DNA of 64,000 bases from positions 85,026 to 149,025 of the forward strand of contig CAZCBX010000004.1 of the NCBI GenBank assembly GCA_964497185.1, given 5' to 3'. Position 1 is the stretch's first letter. Each line of letters starts with the position of its first letter. The translations under genes were made by a program, and so were the position numbers. The notes under the pieces are model-generated. The model was not told the DNA's origin. It saw only the letters and a list, made by a program, of their open reading frames with translations, and did no database searches. Positions 34,475-42,570 of the stretch are shown here, piece after piece. This DNA comes from CAZCBX01 sp964497185 (GTDB lineage Bacteria; Bdellovibrionota_G; JALEGL01; JAGRMV01).

Positions 34475-34978
34475 ATGAGTAAAAAATTAACACCCCTCGA
34501 TTTACAGCATCAAGAATTTGGCAAAGTATTCCGTGGTTACGATCCCCTTCAAGTTCACCAGTACTTGCAAGAAGTCGCCGATAGTTTGGAAGCATTGATT
34601 TTAGAAAACCGAGATCTTCAGCAAAAACTGGAAAATCAAACGGCTGAAGTGCAACGATTGATTCAAAGCGAGCGACAGCTTAATGAAACCATGGTGACGG
34701 CCAAAACCATGACCGAACAAATTAGCGCCAACGCCAAAAAAGAATCCGATATGCTCATCGCACAAGCAGAAATGCAGGCGGAAAAAATGTTGCAAAAAGC
34801 GCACGAGCGTCTAACCGACATGATTAACGAAATCAACGAAATGAAAAAGCAAAAGGCTCAATTTCAAGGTCAGTTACGCGGCATCATCGACACCCATCTG
34901 CGTTTGCTGGAAGAAGACAAAAATGAACCCATGATCTCTCAAATTGAAGACGTAGGCATTCTGACCAAAGTTTCTTAA
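34475..34978 (+). CDS. divIVA: DivIVA-domain protein
   Basis: The 167-residue protein starts with the DivIVA membrane-binding module (LTPLDLQHQEFGKVFRGYDP), followed by a long coiled coil (about residues 30-150) and a polar tail. DivIVA proteins mark curved membrane at poles and septa and recruit division or growth factors. Homologues occur in some deltaproteobacterial lineages as well as Gram-positives. AAGGAAG precedes the ATG and it has its own promoter. Confidence 0.9.
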   Translation: MSKKLTPLDLQHQEFGKVFRGYDPLQVHQYLQEVADSLEALILENRDLQQKLENQTAEVQRLIQSERQLNETMVTAKTMTEQISANAKKESDMLIAQAEMQAEKMLQKAHERLTDMINEINEMKKQKAQFQGQLRGIIDTHLRLLEEDKNEPMISQIEDVGILTKVS

Positions 34979-35032
34979 TCCTTAGACATCGATCGTTTGC
35001 AAAGCGATCAAACAATGGTACTAACCCTTGTC

Positions 35033-35872
35033 ATGACTTTACTCGACGGCAAACAAGTGGCCCAAAAAATGCTGGATTCGCTTCAAAGCGACATTGAGTC
35101 ATTGCCCGTCAAGCCCGGCTTGGCCGTTGTACTCATTGGTGACAACCCAGCCTCCAAAGTATACGTGCGACGTAAACACAAAAAATGTCAAAAGGTAGGC
35201 ATTTATTCTGAAGTCATTGAACTGGATGCCGATGTGCCCCAAACCAAAGTGATGGAAACCATCAACAACCTCAACGATCGCGCCGACATTCACGGCATTT
35301 TGGTGCAATTGCCGCTGCCCAAGCACTTGGACGAAAACGACATACTGGAAAAAGTTCGTTTTGAAAAAGATGTCGATGGTTTTCATGTCATCAATACAGG
35401 CCGATTGTCGAGGGGACTGCCGTGTTTAACCCCCTGCACACCGACTGGCATTATTCATATGTTGGAAAGCTATGATGTGCCTCTTGCGGGGCAACATGCA
35501 GTGATATTGGGGCGGAGCAACATTGTAGGCAAGCCGATGGCCCAGCTTTTGCTCCAAAAAAACGCGACGGTTACGCTTTGTCATTCCCGAACCAAGAATT
35601 TGCCCGAATTGTGTCAGCAGGCAGATATTCTGGTGGCTGCTGTGGGCAAACCGGCTTGGGTGCCAGGCGACTGGGTGAAAGAGGGCGCGGTTGTTGTGGA
35701 CGTGGGTATCAACCGGCTTGAAGACGGCAGCTTGGTGGGTGATGTGGATTTTGAAGCTGCGGCCCAAAAAGCCTCACACATTACGCCCGTACCCGGTGGT
35801 GTAGGGCCTTTAACCATTGCCCAGCTTTTATCCAACACCGTTCAAGCTTGCCGCTGGTTAAACCAAACGTAA
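35033..35872 (+). CDS. folD: Bifunctional methylenetetrahydrofolate dehydrogenase/cyclohydrolase FolD
   Basis: FolD interconverts methylene-, methenyl- and formyl-tetrahydrofolate. From ATG 35033 the protein is 279 residues; ATG 35015 would add six. Visible motifs are GDNPASKVYVRRKHKKC (with the catalytic lysine region), VQLPLP, DVDGFH, the NADP site GRSNIVGKPMAQLLL, and the C-terminal TPVPGGVGPLTIAQLL. It provides one-carbon units together with the glycine cleavage operon that begins 250 bases downstream. Confidence 0.95.
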   Translation: MTLLDGKQVAQKMLDSLQSDIESLPVKPGLAVVLIGDNPASKVYVRRKHKKCQKVGIYSEVIELDADVPQTKVMETINNLNDRADIHGILVQLPLPKHLDENDILEKVRFEKDVDGFHVINTGRLSRGLPCLTPCTPTGIIHMLESYDVPLAGQHAVILGRSNIVGKPMAQLLLQKNATVTLCHSRTKNLPELCQQADILVAAVGKPAWVPGDWVKEGAVVVDVGINRLEDGSLVGDVDFEAAAQKASHITPVPGGVGPLTIAQLLSNTVQACRWLNQT

Positions 35873-35941
35873 ATCGATCAACGCGCGGTGGATCATTTTG
35901 AGAATCTGTTTGTTTCTGCTTAAAAATGCGCTACAGTTTGA

Positions 35942-35991
35942 AGCTTTTTGGGCTTGTGCTCGCTAGTCCTCGCTTCGCTGCGGAGACGTTC
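35942..35991. repeat. Dispersed hairpin element, copy 4 (right arm not matching)
   Basis: The left arm AGCTTTTTGGGCTTGTGC (35942-35959) is identical to that of copy 3, and the core (35960-35991) is intact. The sequence after the core (ATGCGTAAGCCCCATAGG) does not pair with the left arm. It therefore looks like a half element or a product of recombination within the core. It lies between folD and gcvT. Confidence 0.75.
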
Positions 35992-36118
35992 ATGCGTAAG
36001 CCCCATAGGCCCCACGGTTTTTTCAAATTATTTCAATATTTTATTCCCGAATTAGCCATCCATATACCAGAATCTTTTTTCATATCATTTTTTACGCCCC
36101 ATGATATTGATCTTGCCC

Positions 36119-37213
36119 ATGACTGGTTTAAAAACTCCTCTGTTTGAAGCTCATCTGCGGGCAGGTGCCACGATGGTTGATTTTGCTGGCTGGCAAATGC
36201 CCATTCAATATGCGGGCATTATGAAAGAACATCAGCAAGTGCGCAACTCGGTTGGGTTGTTTGATGTTTCTCATATGGGAGAAATTGAAATTGTGGGTCC
36301 TGGCGCTTTGTTGTTCTGTCAGAAGGTTTCCACCAATGACGTCTCCAAACTCAAACCTGGTAAAGTACAATATAGCTGTATCCTCAATGAAGAGGGTGGC
36401 ATCATCGACGATTGCACTTTGTATATGTTTCACAAAGAGCATTACATGTTTGTGGTCAACGCATCCCGAAAAGAACATGTTTACAACTGGTTGCTGCTCC
36501 AGCAAGAATTTGAAGTGGAAGTGGTAGACCGTAGCGCCGATTATGGACTGATCGCAGTGCAAGGCAAGAACGCCTCGCCGTTGGTCTCTAAATTAATCAA
36601 TCGAAATGTGGGGTCCATTGCATATTACGAATTTCAAATTTGCCAGGTTATGGAAGCTGGCGTGATTGTATCGAGAACCGGGTACTCAGGCGAAGATGGA
36701 TTTGAGTTGTATATTCCCAAGGCCACGGTTGAAAAGGTATGGGAGTATTTTTTAGAAGAAGGTAAAGCATATGACATCCAGCCCATCGGTCTTGGCGCGC
36801 GCGACACTCTGCGATTGGAAATGGGTTACCGGCTTTACGGGGCAGACATGAATGAAAAAACCACACCCATGGCTGCAGGATTGTCCTGGATTGTGGACAT
36901 GGACAAAGGCCACTTTATCGGTCGCAATGCCCTCAAAGCGTATCAGGAAAAAAAGGGCCTTAGCCGCGTTATTGGTTTGGAACTTCTGGCGCGCGGGATT
37001 CCTCGGCCTCATTGCAAGGTGTTTCAAGAAGATACGCAGGTGGGAGAAATCACCAGTGGCAGTTTTTCACCCACACTATCCAAAGGCATCGCGCTGGCCA
37101 TGCTGCCCAAACGCATTAAAGTGGGGCAAGTGGTAGACGTGGATGTGCGGGGTAAAAAAATTCCGGCCAAAGTGGTCAAACCCCCTTTTGTTAAACCGGC
37201 GGTGCTAAAATAA
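36119..37213 (+). CDS. gcvT: Glycine cleavage system aminomethyltransferase (T protein)
   Basis: GcvT moves the aminomethyl carbon from the lipoyl arm of GcvH to tetrahydrofolate and releases ammonia. From ATG 36119 the protein is 364 residues, normal for the family. It has FAGWQMPIQY and VGLFDVSHMGEIEI at the N-terminus, folate-site residues around YTGYSGEDGFELYIP-like RTGYSGEDGFELYI, and LGARDTLRLEMGYRLYG. It is first in the gcvT-gcvH-gcvPA-gcvPB operon. I find no glycine riboswitch upstream. Confidence 0.96.
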   Translation: MTGLKTPLFEAHLRAGATMVDFAGWQMPIQYAGIMKEHQQVRNSVGLFDVSHMGEIEIVGPGALLFCQKVSTNDVSKLKPGKVQYSCILNEEGGIIDDCTLYMFHKEHYMFVVNASRKEHVYNWLLLQQEFEVEVVDRSADYGLIAVQGKNASPLVSKLINRNVGSIAYYEFQICQVMEAGVIVSRTGYSGEDGFELYIPKATVEKVWEYFLEEGKAYDIQPIGLGARDTLRLEMGYRLYGADMNEKTTPMAAGLSWIVDMDKGHFIGRNALKAYQEKKGLSRVIGLELLARGIPRPHCKVFQEDTQVGEITSGSFSPTLSKGIALAMLPKRIKVGQVVDVDVRGKKIPAKVVKPPFVKPAVLK

Positions 37214-37293
37214 GATGAAGTTGGTTTGCGCATGTTGAAAACCCGTGTTAAATCATGCATGGAACCGATCAAATGCTATAAAAAGGAGTAAGC

Positions 37294-37689
37294 ATGGAAC
37301 TTCCCCAAAACCTACGATACAGCAAAGAACATGAGTGGATTGAACTCATCGACGATGGCAAAACAGCAAAAATTGGCATCACAGAATATGCGCAAGAAAA
37401 ATTGGGAGACGTGGTGCACATTGAGCTTCCAGAAGAGGGCGACTCATTTAAAGCGCAAGAAAGTTTTGGCAGCGTAGAATCGGTTAAAGCAGTGTCAGAT
37501 GTTTACACACCCGTGGACGGCGCCATTAAAGAAGTCAATGAAACCTTGTTGGACACACCTGAGTTGATCAACGATGATCCCTACGGCGAGGGATGGATGA
37601 TTTTGGTGGAAGTCAGCGATGCTTCAGGGCTTGAAAAATTGATGAACGCGGATGACTACCAAGCATTTTTAGAAGACGACGATTCATAA
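37294..37689 (+). CDS. gcvH: Glycine cleavage system H protein
   Basis: GcvH is the lipoyl carrier that shuttles between the P, T and L proteins. The 131-residue protein has the lipoylation site ESVKAVSDVYTPV with Lys65, and the typical LGDVVHIELPEEGD strand before it. AAAAGGAG precedes the ATG. It is 80 bases after gcvT and 33 bases before gcvPA. Confidence 0.97.
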   Translation: MELPQNLRYSKEHEWIELIDDGKTAKIGITEYAQEKLGDVVHIELPEEGDSFKAQESFGSVESVKAVSDVYTPVDGAIKEVNETLLDTPELINDDPYGEGWMILVEVSDASGLEKLMNADDYQAFLEDDDS

Positions 37690-37722
37690 TTTAGTATTCA
37701 CCCACTTACGAACGGACCACCA

Positions 37723-39057
37723 GTGCGGTACATTCCCTTAACCCAAGAAGATCAGCAAGAAATGTTGCAAGACATTGGCGTGCAGGATGTTCAAGACCTG
37801 TTTTCGGACATTCCTTCACACATTCGTCGTGGACCCATGACAAGCTTGCCTCATGCAAAATCAGAATTGGAACTGCGCGAATTTTTTGCACAGCTGGGTG
37901 ATGAAAATACCATCAACCGCCAATGGAAAAATTTTCAAGGTGGGGGGTGTTATGAGCACTACATTCCAAGCGTGGTCAATGCTTTGGCTTCTCGTGGAGA
38001 GTTTGTAACGGCTTATACACCGTACCAAGCAGAAATCAGTCAAGGCACCCTGCAAGCGATTTTCGAATTTCAATCGATGGTGGCCAATTTGTATGGCATG
38101 GAAGTCTCCAATGCCTCCATGTACGAGGGCGCATCAAGCGCGGCAGAAGCAGTGTTAATGGCGATGCGCGTGAGCCGCGGCAAACATATTTATGTTTCCC
38201 AAGCCATTCATCCGGATTACCGAAAAACCATCGAAGCTTATGTTTCGGATTACGATGTTGTGGTGCACGATTTGCCCATCAACGAACAAGGACAAACCCA
38301 AACCACCGAGCTCGAAGAAAAAACAGCCTGTGTGGTGGTGGCGCAGCCCAATTTTTATGGCGTCATCGAAGATTTAAGCAAGTATCAAGACTTAACCCAA
38401 GACAGCAAAGCCATGTTCATTGTGCTGAATCAGGAAGCCTTGGCGTTTGGTTTGGTTCCACCACCGGGGGAATTTGGGGCCGACATCGTGGCCGGGGAAG
38501 GGCAATCGCTTGGCAACGAAATGAACTTTGGCGGCCCGCACGTAGGTTTGTTTGCCACCCGAAGCCAATACGTGCGTCAAATGCCTGGCCGTTTGGTGGG
38601 CAAAACCGTCGACGCCGATGGCAAGCCAGGGTACGTTTTAACCTTGTCTACACGCGAACAACACATTCGTCGCGACAAAGCCACGTCCAATATTTGCACC
38701 AACAATTCTTTGTGCGCTTTAAAGGCCACTATTTATATGGCCAGTGTGGGTGAACGCGGCATGCGTGAATTGGCTTTAAAAAATTATCACCTTGCGCATC
38801 AGCTTGAGCAAATGTTGACTGCGTTGCCAGGGGTTGACCGTCGATACAAAGGCGATTTTTTTAACGAGTTTGTTGTTGCCTTACCCATGGATGCCAGTGT
38901 GCTGCTCAAACACCTTCAAACCCAGAAAATTTTGGGTGGGGTGGAATTAAGCCGCTTGGGCTATGGAAAAGAAAACGAGTTGTTGGTCACGGTCACTGAA
39001 ACCAAGCATGTTCAAGACCTTCAGGCGTTTGCCAGTGCAGTACAGGAGGCATTGTGA
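37723..39057 (+). CDS. gcvPA: Glycine dehydrogenase (decarboxylating) subunit 1
   Basis: This is the N-terminal subunit of the split P protein, which decarboxylates glycine and loads the aminomethyl group on GcvH. The 444-residue protein starts at GTG 37723 and shows MLQDIGVQDVQDLF, the tract NFQGGGCYEHYIPSVV, SMYEGASSAAEAVLMA, and GGPHVGLFATR. The two-gene P protein is usual in archaea, Gram-positives and some deltaproteobacteria, unlike the fused GcvP of gammaproteobacteria. Confidence 0.96.
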   Translation: MRYIPLTQEDQQEMLQDIGVQDVQDLFSDIPSHIRRGPMTSLPHAKSELELREFFAQLGDENTINRQWKNFQGGGCYEHYIPSVVNALASRGEFVTAYTPYQAEISQGTLQAIFEFQSMVANLYGMEVSNASMYEGASSAAEAVLMAMRVSRGKHIYVSQAIHPDYRKTIEAYVSDYDVVVHDLPINEQGQTQTTELEEKTACVVVAQPNFYGVIEDLSKYQDLTQDSKAMFIVLNQEALAFGLVPPPGEFGADIVAGEGQSLGNEMNFGGPHVGLFATRSQYVRQMPGRLVGKTVDADGKPGYVLTLSTREQHIRRDKATSNICTNNSLCALKATIYMASVGERGMRELALKNYHLAHQLEQMLTALPGVDRRYKGDFFNEFVVALPMDASVLLKHLQTQKILGGVELSRLGYGKENELLVTVTETKHVQDLQAFASAVQEAL

Positions 39058-40529
39058 GTCAAACATGGGAAGTGCAGCGTGGCTACCAGCCAGTGGCGGA
39101 TCTTTTGCAAGAAACCCGCAGCACAGAGCACACACAAACCAACGAGTACGTACCCAACCAAACCTTGGAAGAAGCACCCTCATGGGCGCGCAAACAAATT
39201 GATGGTTTTCCACAACTCTCTGAATTTGAAGTGGTGCGGCATTTTACCAAATTGTCGCAACTCAATCACTCCATTGATGGGGGCATGTACCCATTGGGAT
39301 CTTGTACGATGAAATACAATCCCAAAATCAACGAGGAAGTGGCCGCAAGTCCAGATTTTACCCATGTGCATCCCTATACGCCCAATCATTTATGTCAGGG
39401 TAGCCTGCGTTTGATGTACCTTTTGCAAGAAACGCTCAAAGAAGTCACAGGTATGAAAGGGTGCAGTTTGCATCCCGCAGCCGGTGCGCAAGGCGAGCTT
39501 GTAGGGGTGAAAATGATCCGCGCCTATCACCAAGACAAAGCCCAGGATCATAAAAAAGTGGTGCTTGTTCCCGATTCAGCCCACGGCACCAATCCAGCCA
39601 GTGCCGCTTTAAGCGGCTTTTCAGTTCGAACCCTTCAGTCCAATGACCAGGGCATCATTACACTCGATGAAGTCAAAGACAAAATGTCGGATGATGTTGC
39701 TGCGATCATGATCACGGTACCCAACACCTTGGGCATCTTTGAAAAAGAAATTCATGAAATCGCCCAATTCATGCATGACCACGATGCGCTTTTGTATTGC
39801 GACGGCGCCAACCTCAACGCCATGGTGGGGCAAGTTGATATTTACAAGATGGGCGTGGATGTGATGCACATCAATTTGCATAAAACTTTTTCTACCCCCC
39901 ATGGAGGGGGTGGCCCTGGTTCTGGACCCGTGGTGGTATCGGAACGTCTATTGCCTTACCTTCCCACACCTCTGGTCGCTCAGGATGAAAAAGGTGTATA
40001 CGTATTAAAAGATATTGAAAAAACAGTGGGCAAGTACCGAGGGTTTTACGGCAACTTTGGTATGTTCGTGCGTGCCCTCTGTTACATATATGCCTTTGGC
40101 CAAGAAAAACTGGCCAGCATGAGTGAAACAGCGGTGCTCAATGCCAACTACATCAAAACCAAGCTCACGCCTTATTACGACTTGCCTTACACCAGCAAGA
40201 CCCTGCATGAAGTGGTGTTTAGCGATAAATGGCAGCAAAAAACCAATAAAGTCAAAACCATGGATATCGCCAAACGGTTGATGGATTTTGGGTACCACCC
40301 CCCAACGGTTTATTTTCCGCTGGTGGTGGAAGGGGCGCTCATGATCGAGCCAACCGAGTCTGAATCCAAACAAGAACTGGACCGGTTTATTGCAACGATG
40401 ATCCACATTGCTCAGGAGTGTAAAGATCACCCAGATCAAGTCAAAACGGCACCCCACAACACAGGCCTGCGCCGGCTGGATGAAACCCAAGCAGCACGAA
40501 ACCCCATTCTTACTTGGAATGACCTATAA
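39054..40529 (+). CDS. gcvPB: Glycine dehydrogenase (decarboxylating) subunit 2
   Basis: This is the PLP-carrying subunit of the split P protein. The 491-residue protein starts at GTG 39054, overlapping gcvPA, with AGGAGG four bases upstream. It has MYPLGSCTMKYNPK, LHPAAGAQGE, DSAHGTNPASA, and the PLP-lysine segment HINLHKTFSTPHGGGGPGSG. It completes the GcvP pair. The L protein (dihydrolipoamide dehydrogenase) is not in the window. Confidence 0.96.
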   Translation: MSQTWEVQRGYQPVADLLQETRSTEHTQTNEYVPNQTLEEAPSWARKQIDGFPQLSEFEVVRHFTKLSQLNHSIDGGMYPLGSCTMKYNPKINEEVAASPDFTHVHPYTPNHLCQGSLRLMYLLQETLKEVTGMKGCSLHPAAGAQGELVGVKMIRAYHQDKAQDHKKVVLVPDSAHGTNPASAALSGFSVRTLQSNDQGIITLDEVKDKMSDDVAAIMITVPNTLGIFEKEIHEIAQFMHDHDALLYCDGANLNAMVGQVDIYKMGVDVMHINLHKTFSTPHGGGGPGSGPVVVSERLLPYLPTPLVAQDEKGVYVLKDIEKTVGKYRGFYGNFGMFVRALCYIYAFGQEKLASMSETAVLNANYIKTKLTPYYDLPYTSKTLHEVVFSDKWQQKTNKVKTMDIAKRLMDFGYHPPTVYFPLVVEGALMIEPTESESKQELDRFIATMIHIAQECKDHPDQVKTAPHNTGLRRLDETQAARNPILTWNDL

Positions 40530-40548
40530 ACACACAAAGGAAACCTTT

Positions 40549-41313
40549 ATGAAAACATGGTTCTGGATATTATGCGTGGTGGCCCTTCAGCCTGTAGTTT
40601 GGGCAGACCCAAGCATTATGTTCAATGGCAAAACCGTTCATTGCAAAGGCGGCGTGCAAATTCAAAACGGCCAGCTTCACTGCGACATGGTGCCTTCCAA
40701 AGACAATCAAGACAACACAATAAAGAAATCTGTGGCTGAAAGTCAAAAGCAAGACTGCGGCGAAGACGAAACGACCATCGTTCATAAAAACGGGGGTGGC
40801 CAAGTCTCCACAAAAGCCGATGTGGATAAAAAAGCCTGGGTGGGCAAAGATGCCATTGTGTGTGGTGAAAGCATCGTCAGTCGTGCCGTTCGCTTGGAAG
40901 GCAAAACGCGCATATCGGGCGCCGCCAAAATTCATGGCAACAGCAAAATTTATGATTCGACCATCGGCGGCGCCAGCGAAGTGGTGTCTTGTGAAGTGCG
41001 AGAGTCCGACATCGGTGGCAGCTCTACGGTTCGTGCTTCTGACATCGAATATTCACAACTATCGGGTGCCACAAAGTTAACACAGGCCAAGGTGATTGAT
41101 TCGACCATTTCGGGGGCTTCTGAAGTTAAAAATAGCCGCGTGCTGCGATCCAAAATTTCGGGCAGTACGTTTATTTATGACAAATCTGTCATTGAAGATG
41201 CGATGTTATCGGGTGCAATTCGGGTTCAGCATAGCAAGCTGGATGAGTGTGATTTTTCAGGTTCAGTGTTTTTGAAAAATCAGACTTGTAAAAATGGTGA
41301 TGAGAAGTATTAG
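40549..41313 (+). CDS. Periplasmic protein with 16-residue beta-helix-like repeats
   Basis: The 254-residue product (ATG 40549, AAAGGAAA upstream) has a signal peptide with cleavage near WA-DP. A Cys-containing N-terminal part follows (CKGGVQIQNGQLHC). From residue 122 to about 245 a repeat of about 16 residues occurs seven to eight times, each starting [IL]-[SG]-G-[AS] (ISGAAKI, IGGASEV, IGGSSTV, LSGATKL, ISGASEV, ISGSTFI, LSGAIRV, FSGSVFL). This suggests a short beta-solenoid, related in style to hexapeptide folds. It follows gcvPB by 19 bases but is probably unrelated in function. Confidence 0.75.
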   Translation: MKTWFWILCVVALQPVVWADPSIMFNGKTVHCKGGVQIQNGQLHCDMVPSKDNQDNTIKKSVAESQKQDCGEDETTIVHKNGGGQVSTKADVDKKAWVGKDAIVCGESIVSRAVRLEGKTRISGAAKIHGNSKIYDSTIGGASEVVSCEVRESDIGGSSTVRASDIEYSQLSGATKLTQAKVIDSTISGASEVKNSRVLRSKISGSTFIYDKSVIEDAMLSGAIRVQHSKLDECDFSGSVFLKNQTCKNGDEKY

Positions 41314-41371
41314 GGGCGTTGGGTTTTAGTTGTAGTTACTTTTTTTTTGGTTTTAAATGAGTGTCTTGCTA

Positions 41372-41442
41372 CAGCTTTGTAGGCTTCTGCTCACTAGTCC
41401 TCGCTTACGCTGCGGAGACGTTCGCAGAAGCCTACAAAGCTG
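41372..41442. repeat. Dispersed hairpin element, copy 5
   Basis: The arms are identical to copy 1 (19-bp perfect stem, 41372-41390 with 41424-41442). The core differs at a few positions (TCACTAGTCC; CTTACGCTG; GACGTTC). Confidence 0.85.
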
Positions 41443-41488
41443 TTTTCGTTAATCCCAGCTTCGTTCGGGGCGTGGTTGGTGGAATATA

Positions 41489-41513
41489 GTCAAACGCCGG
41501 TGGCGTTTGTTTG
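41489..41513. repeat. Companion palindrome, copy 2
   Basis: GTCAAACGCC-GGT-GGCGTTTGTTTG, preceded by GTGGTTGGTGGAATATA, which resembles the flank of the other copies. It lies 46 bases after hairpin copy 5. Confidence 0.75.
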
Positions 41514-41636
41514 TTGTCTTTAATTTGTTTCGTATGGGTTGCGTTAGCCCCCACGGGCCCCTCTGTGCTCCGTTATGAGGGTAACTCATCAACTTAGCTT
41601 GGATTTTTATGAATTGCTTCTTGGTATACATAAGCG

Positions 41637-42482
41637 TTAAAAACGTTGGGTTTGGGAGAAGATGAAGTTCCAGGTCATGCGGATTTCGCCGTATTCGTTG
41701 AGTAGTACCGATGGTGGATTGGGGAAGGGGGCGGCTTGTTGGATGGCGCTTAGGGTAAAGCGGTCGAGTGTGGGGGCGCCTGAGCTTTGTAAGACTTGCA
41801 TGTCGACTATGGCGCCTTGGTCATCGAGCACAATGAGTACTTGGGCTACCCAGTTGCTTTTTCGGGGTGCGTTGGCGATGGTGTGAATGGGTGGTTTCCA
41901 ATAGCCTTGAATGGATCGTTTCATTCGATTGAAAAAAGAAGCATACGCAAACTTTTGGGTGGAGAGCTGGGTTTGGTCGCCTTCTTCGATGTCTGGTAAA
42001 TAGTTGGAAGGGGTAAAAGAAATGGTGTGGGGTGTTGGGGCGGATGCGGTTTGGGCCAGTACTTTTTGAAGCGCTTCATCGGATAAGTTTAAGCCATCCA
42101 CGGTGGGCTTGCTGCTGGAGGAAGCATCGGTGGAGGGTTTGGGTTGAGAGGTGGGCGCATCATTTCCTTTGGCAACGGTTTGCTTTTGAACCAGCCGATT
42201 GGCTTCGCCCAAAAGATTGCTTTCAACTTTTTGGGTGGTGAGTGAGTCGGTGTCCACCACATCCACGACGCGTTTGGGTTGGCTGTCTTGCAGATTGATC
42301 CATTGGATTGGATCCGGTTTGGTGCTGCTTGCATGATTTTCTAAGCGGGCCATCGGGTTTTGTGCAAACTTGAGAAAAAGCGCGGCCAATAAAACGTGCA
42401 GCCCAATGGAAGCCCAAAGGGTCAGCGCCTGAAAACCTGGCAACTCTTTTCGTGGTTGAAACCAAGCCATAAAAACGACCAT
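41637..42482 (-). CDS. TonB-like energy transducer
   Basis: From the ATG at 42482 (or 42470) the protein is 281 residues. It has a short cytoplasmic N-terminus, one membrane helix (LTLWASIGLHVLLAALFL), a polar Ser/Lys/Thr-rich periplasmic linker, and a C-terminal TonB domain (SIQGYWKPP, then VLIVLDDQGAIVDMQVLQSSG, then LDRFTLSAIQQAAPFPNPP). It would couple the proton motive force to outer-membrane receptors. No ExbB/ExbD or receptor gene is nearby. The linker is not the classic Pro-Lys repeat. Confidence 0.88.
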   Translation of the reverse strand: MVVFMAWFQPRKELPGFQALTLWASIGLHVLLAALFLKFAQNPMARLENHASSTKPDPIQWINLQDSQPKRVVDVVDTDSLTTQKVESNLLGEANRLVQKQTVAKGNDAPTSQPKPSTDASSSSKPTVDGLNLSDEALQKVLAQTASAPTPHTISFTPSNYLPDIEEGDQTQLSTQKFAYASFFNRMKRSIQGYWKPPIHTIANAPRKSNWVAQVLIVLDDQGAIVDMQVLQSSGAPTLDRFTLSAIQQAAPFPNPPSVLLNEYGEIRMTWNFIFSQTQRF

Positions 42483-42570
42483 AGCATGTCTTGATATCAA
42501 CACCAATAAGCCCCAAACACCTTCACTATGATGGTTGAACAATTGCAAAGACCTGATACAAATGGCCATC

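Larger units (their letters stand above)
41314..41636. other. 323-bp repeat-rich intergenic region
   Basis: No gene is visible between the convergent genes. The region holds hairpin copy 5 (41372-41442), the companion palindrome (41489-41513), and a stretch resembling sequence after copy 4 (GCGTTAGCCCCCACGGGCCCC near 41540). Confidence 0.65.

Noticed and set aside
35873..36118. Glycine riboswitch upstream of gcvT
   Set aside because: I could not find the tandem aptamer signatures. The region is mainly a hairpin repeat copy and AT-rich sequence.
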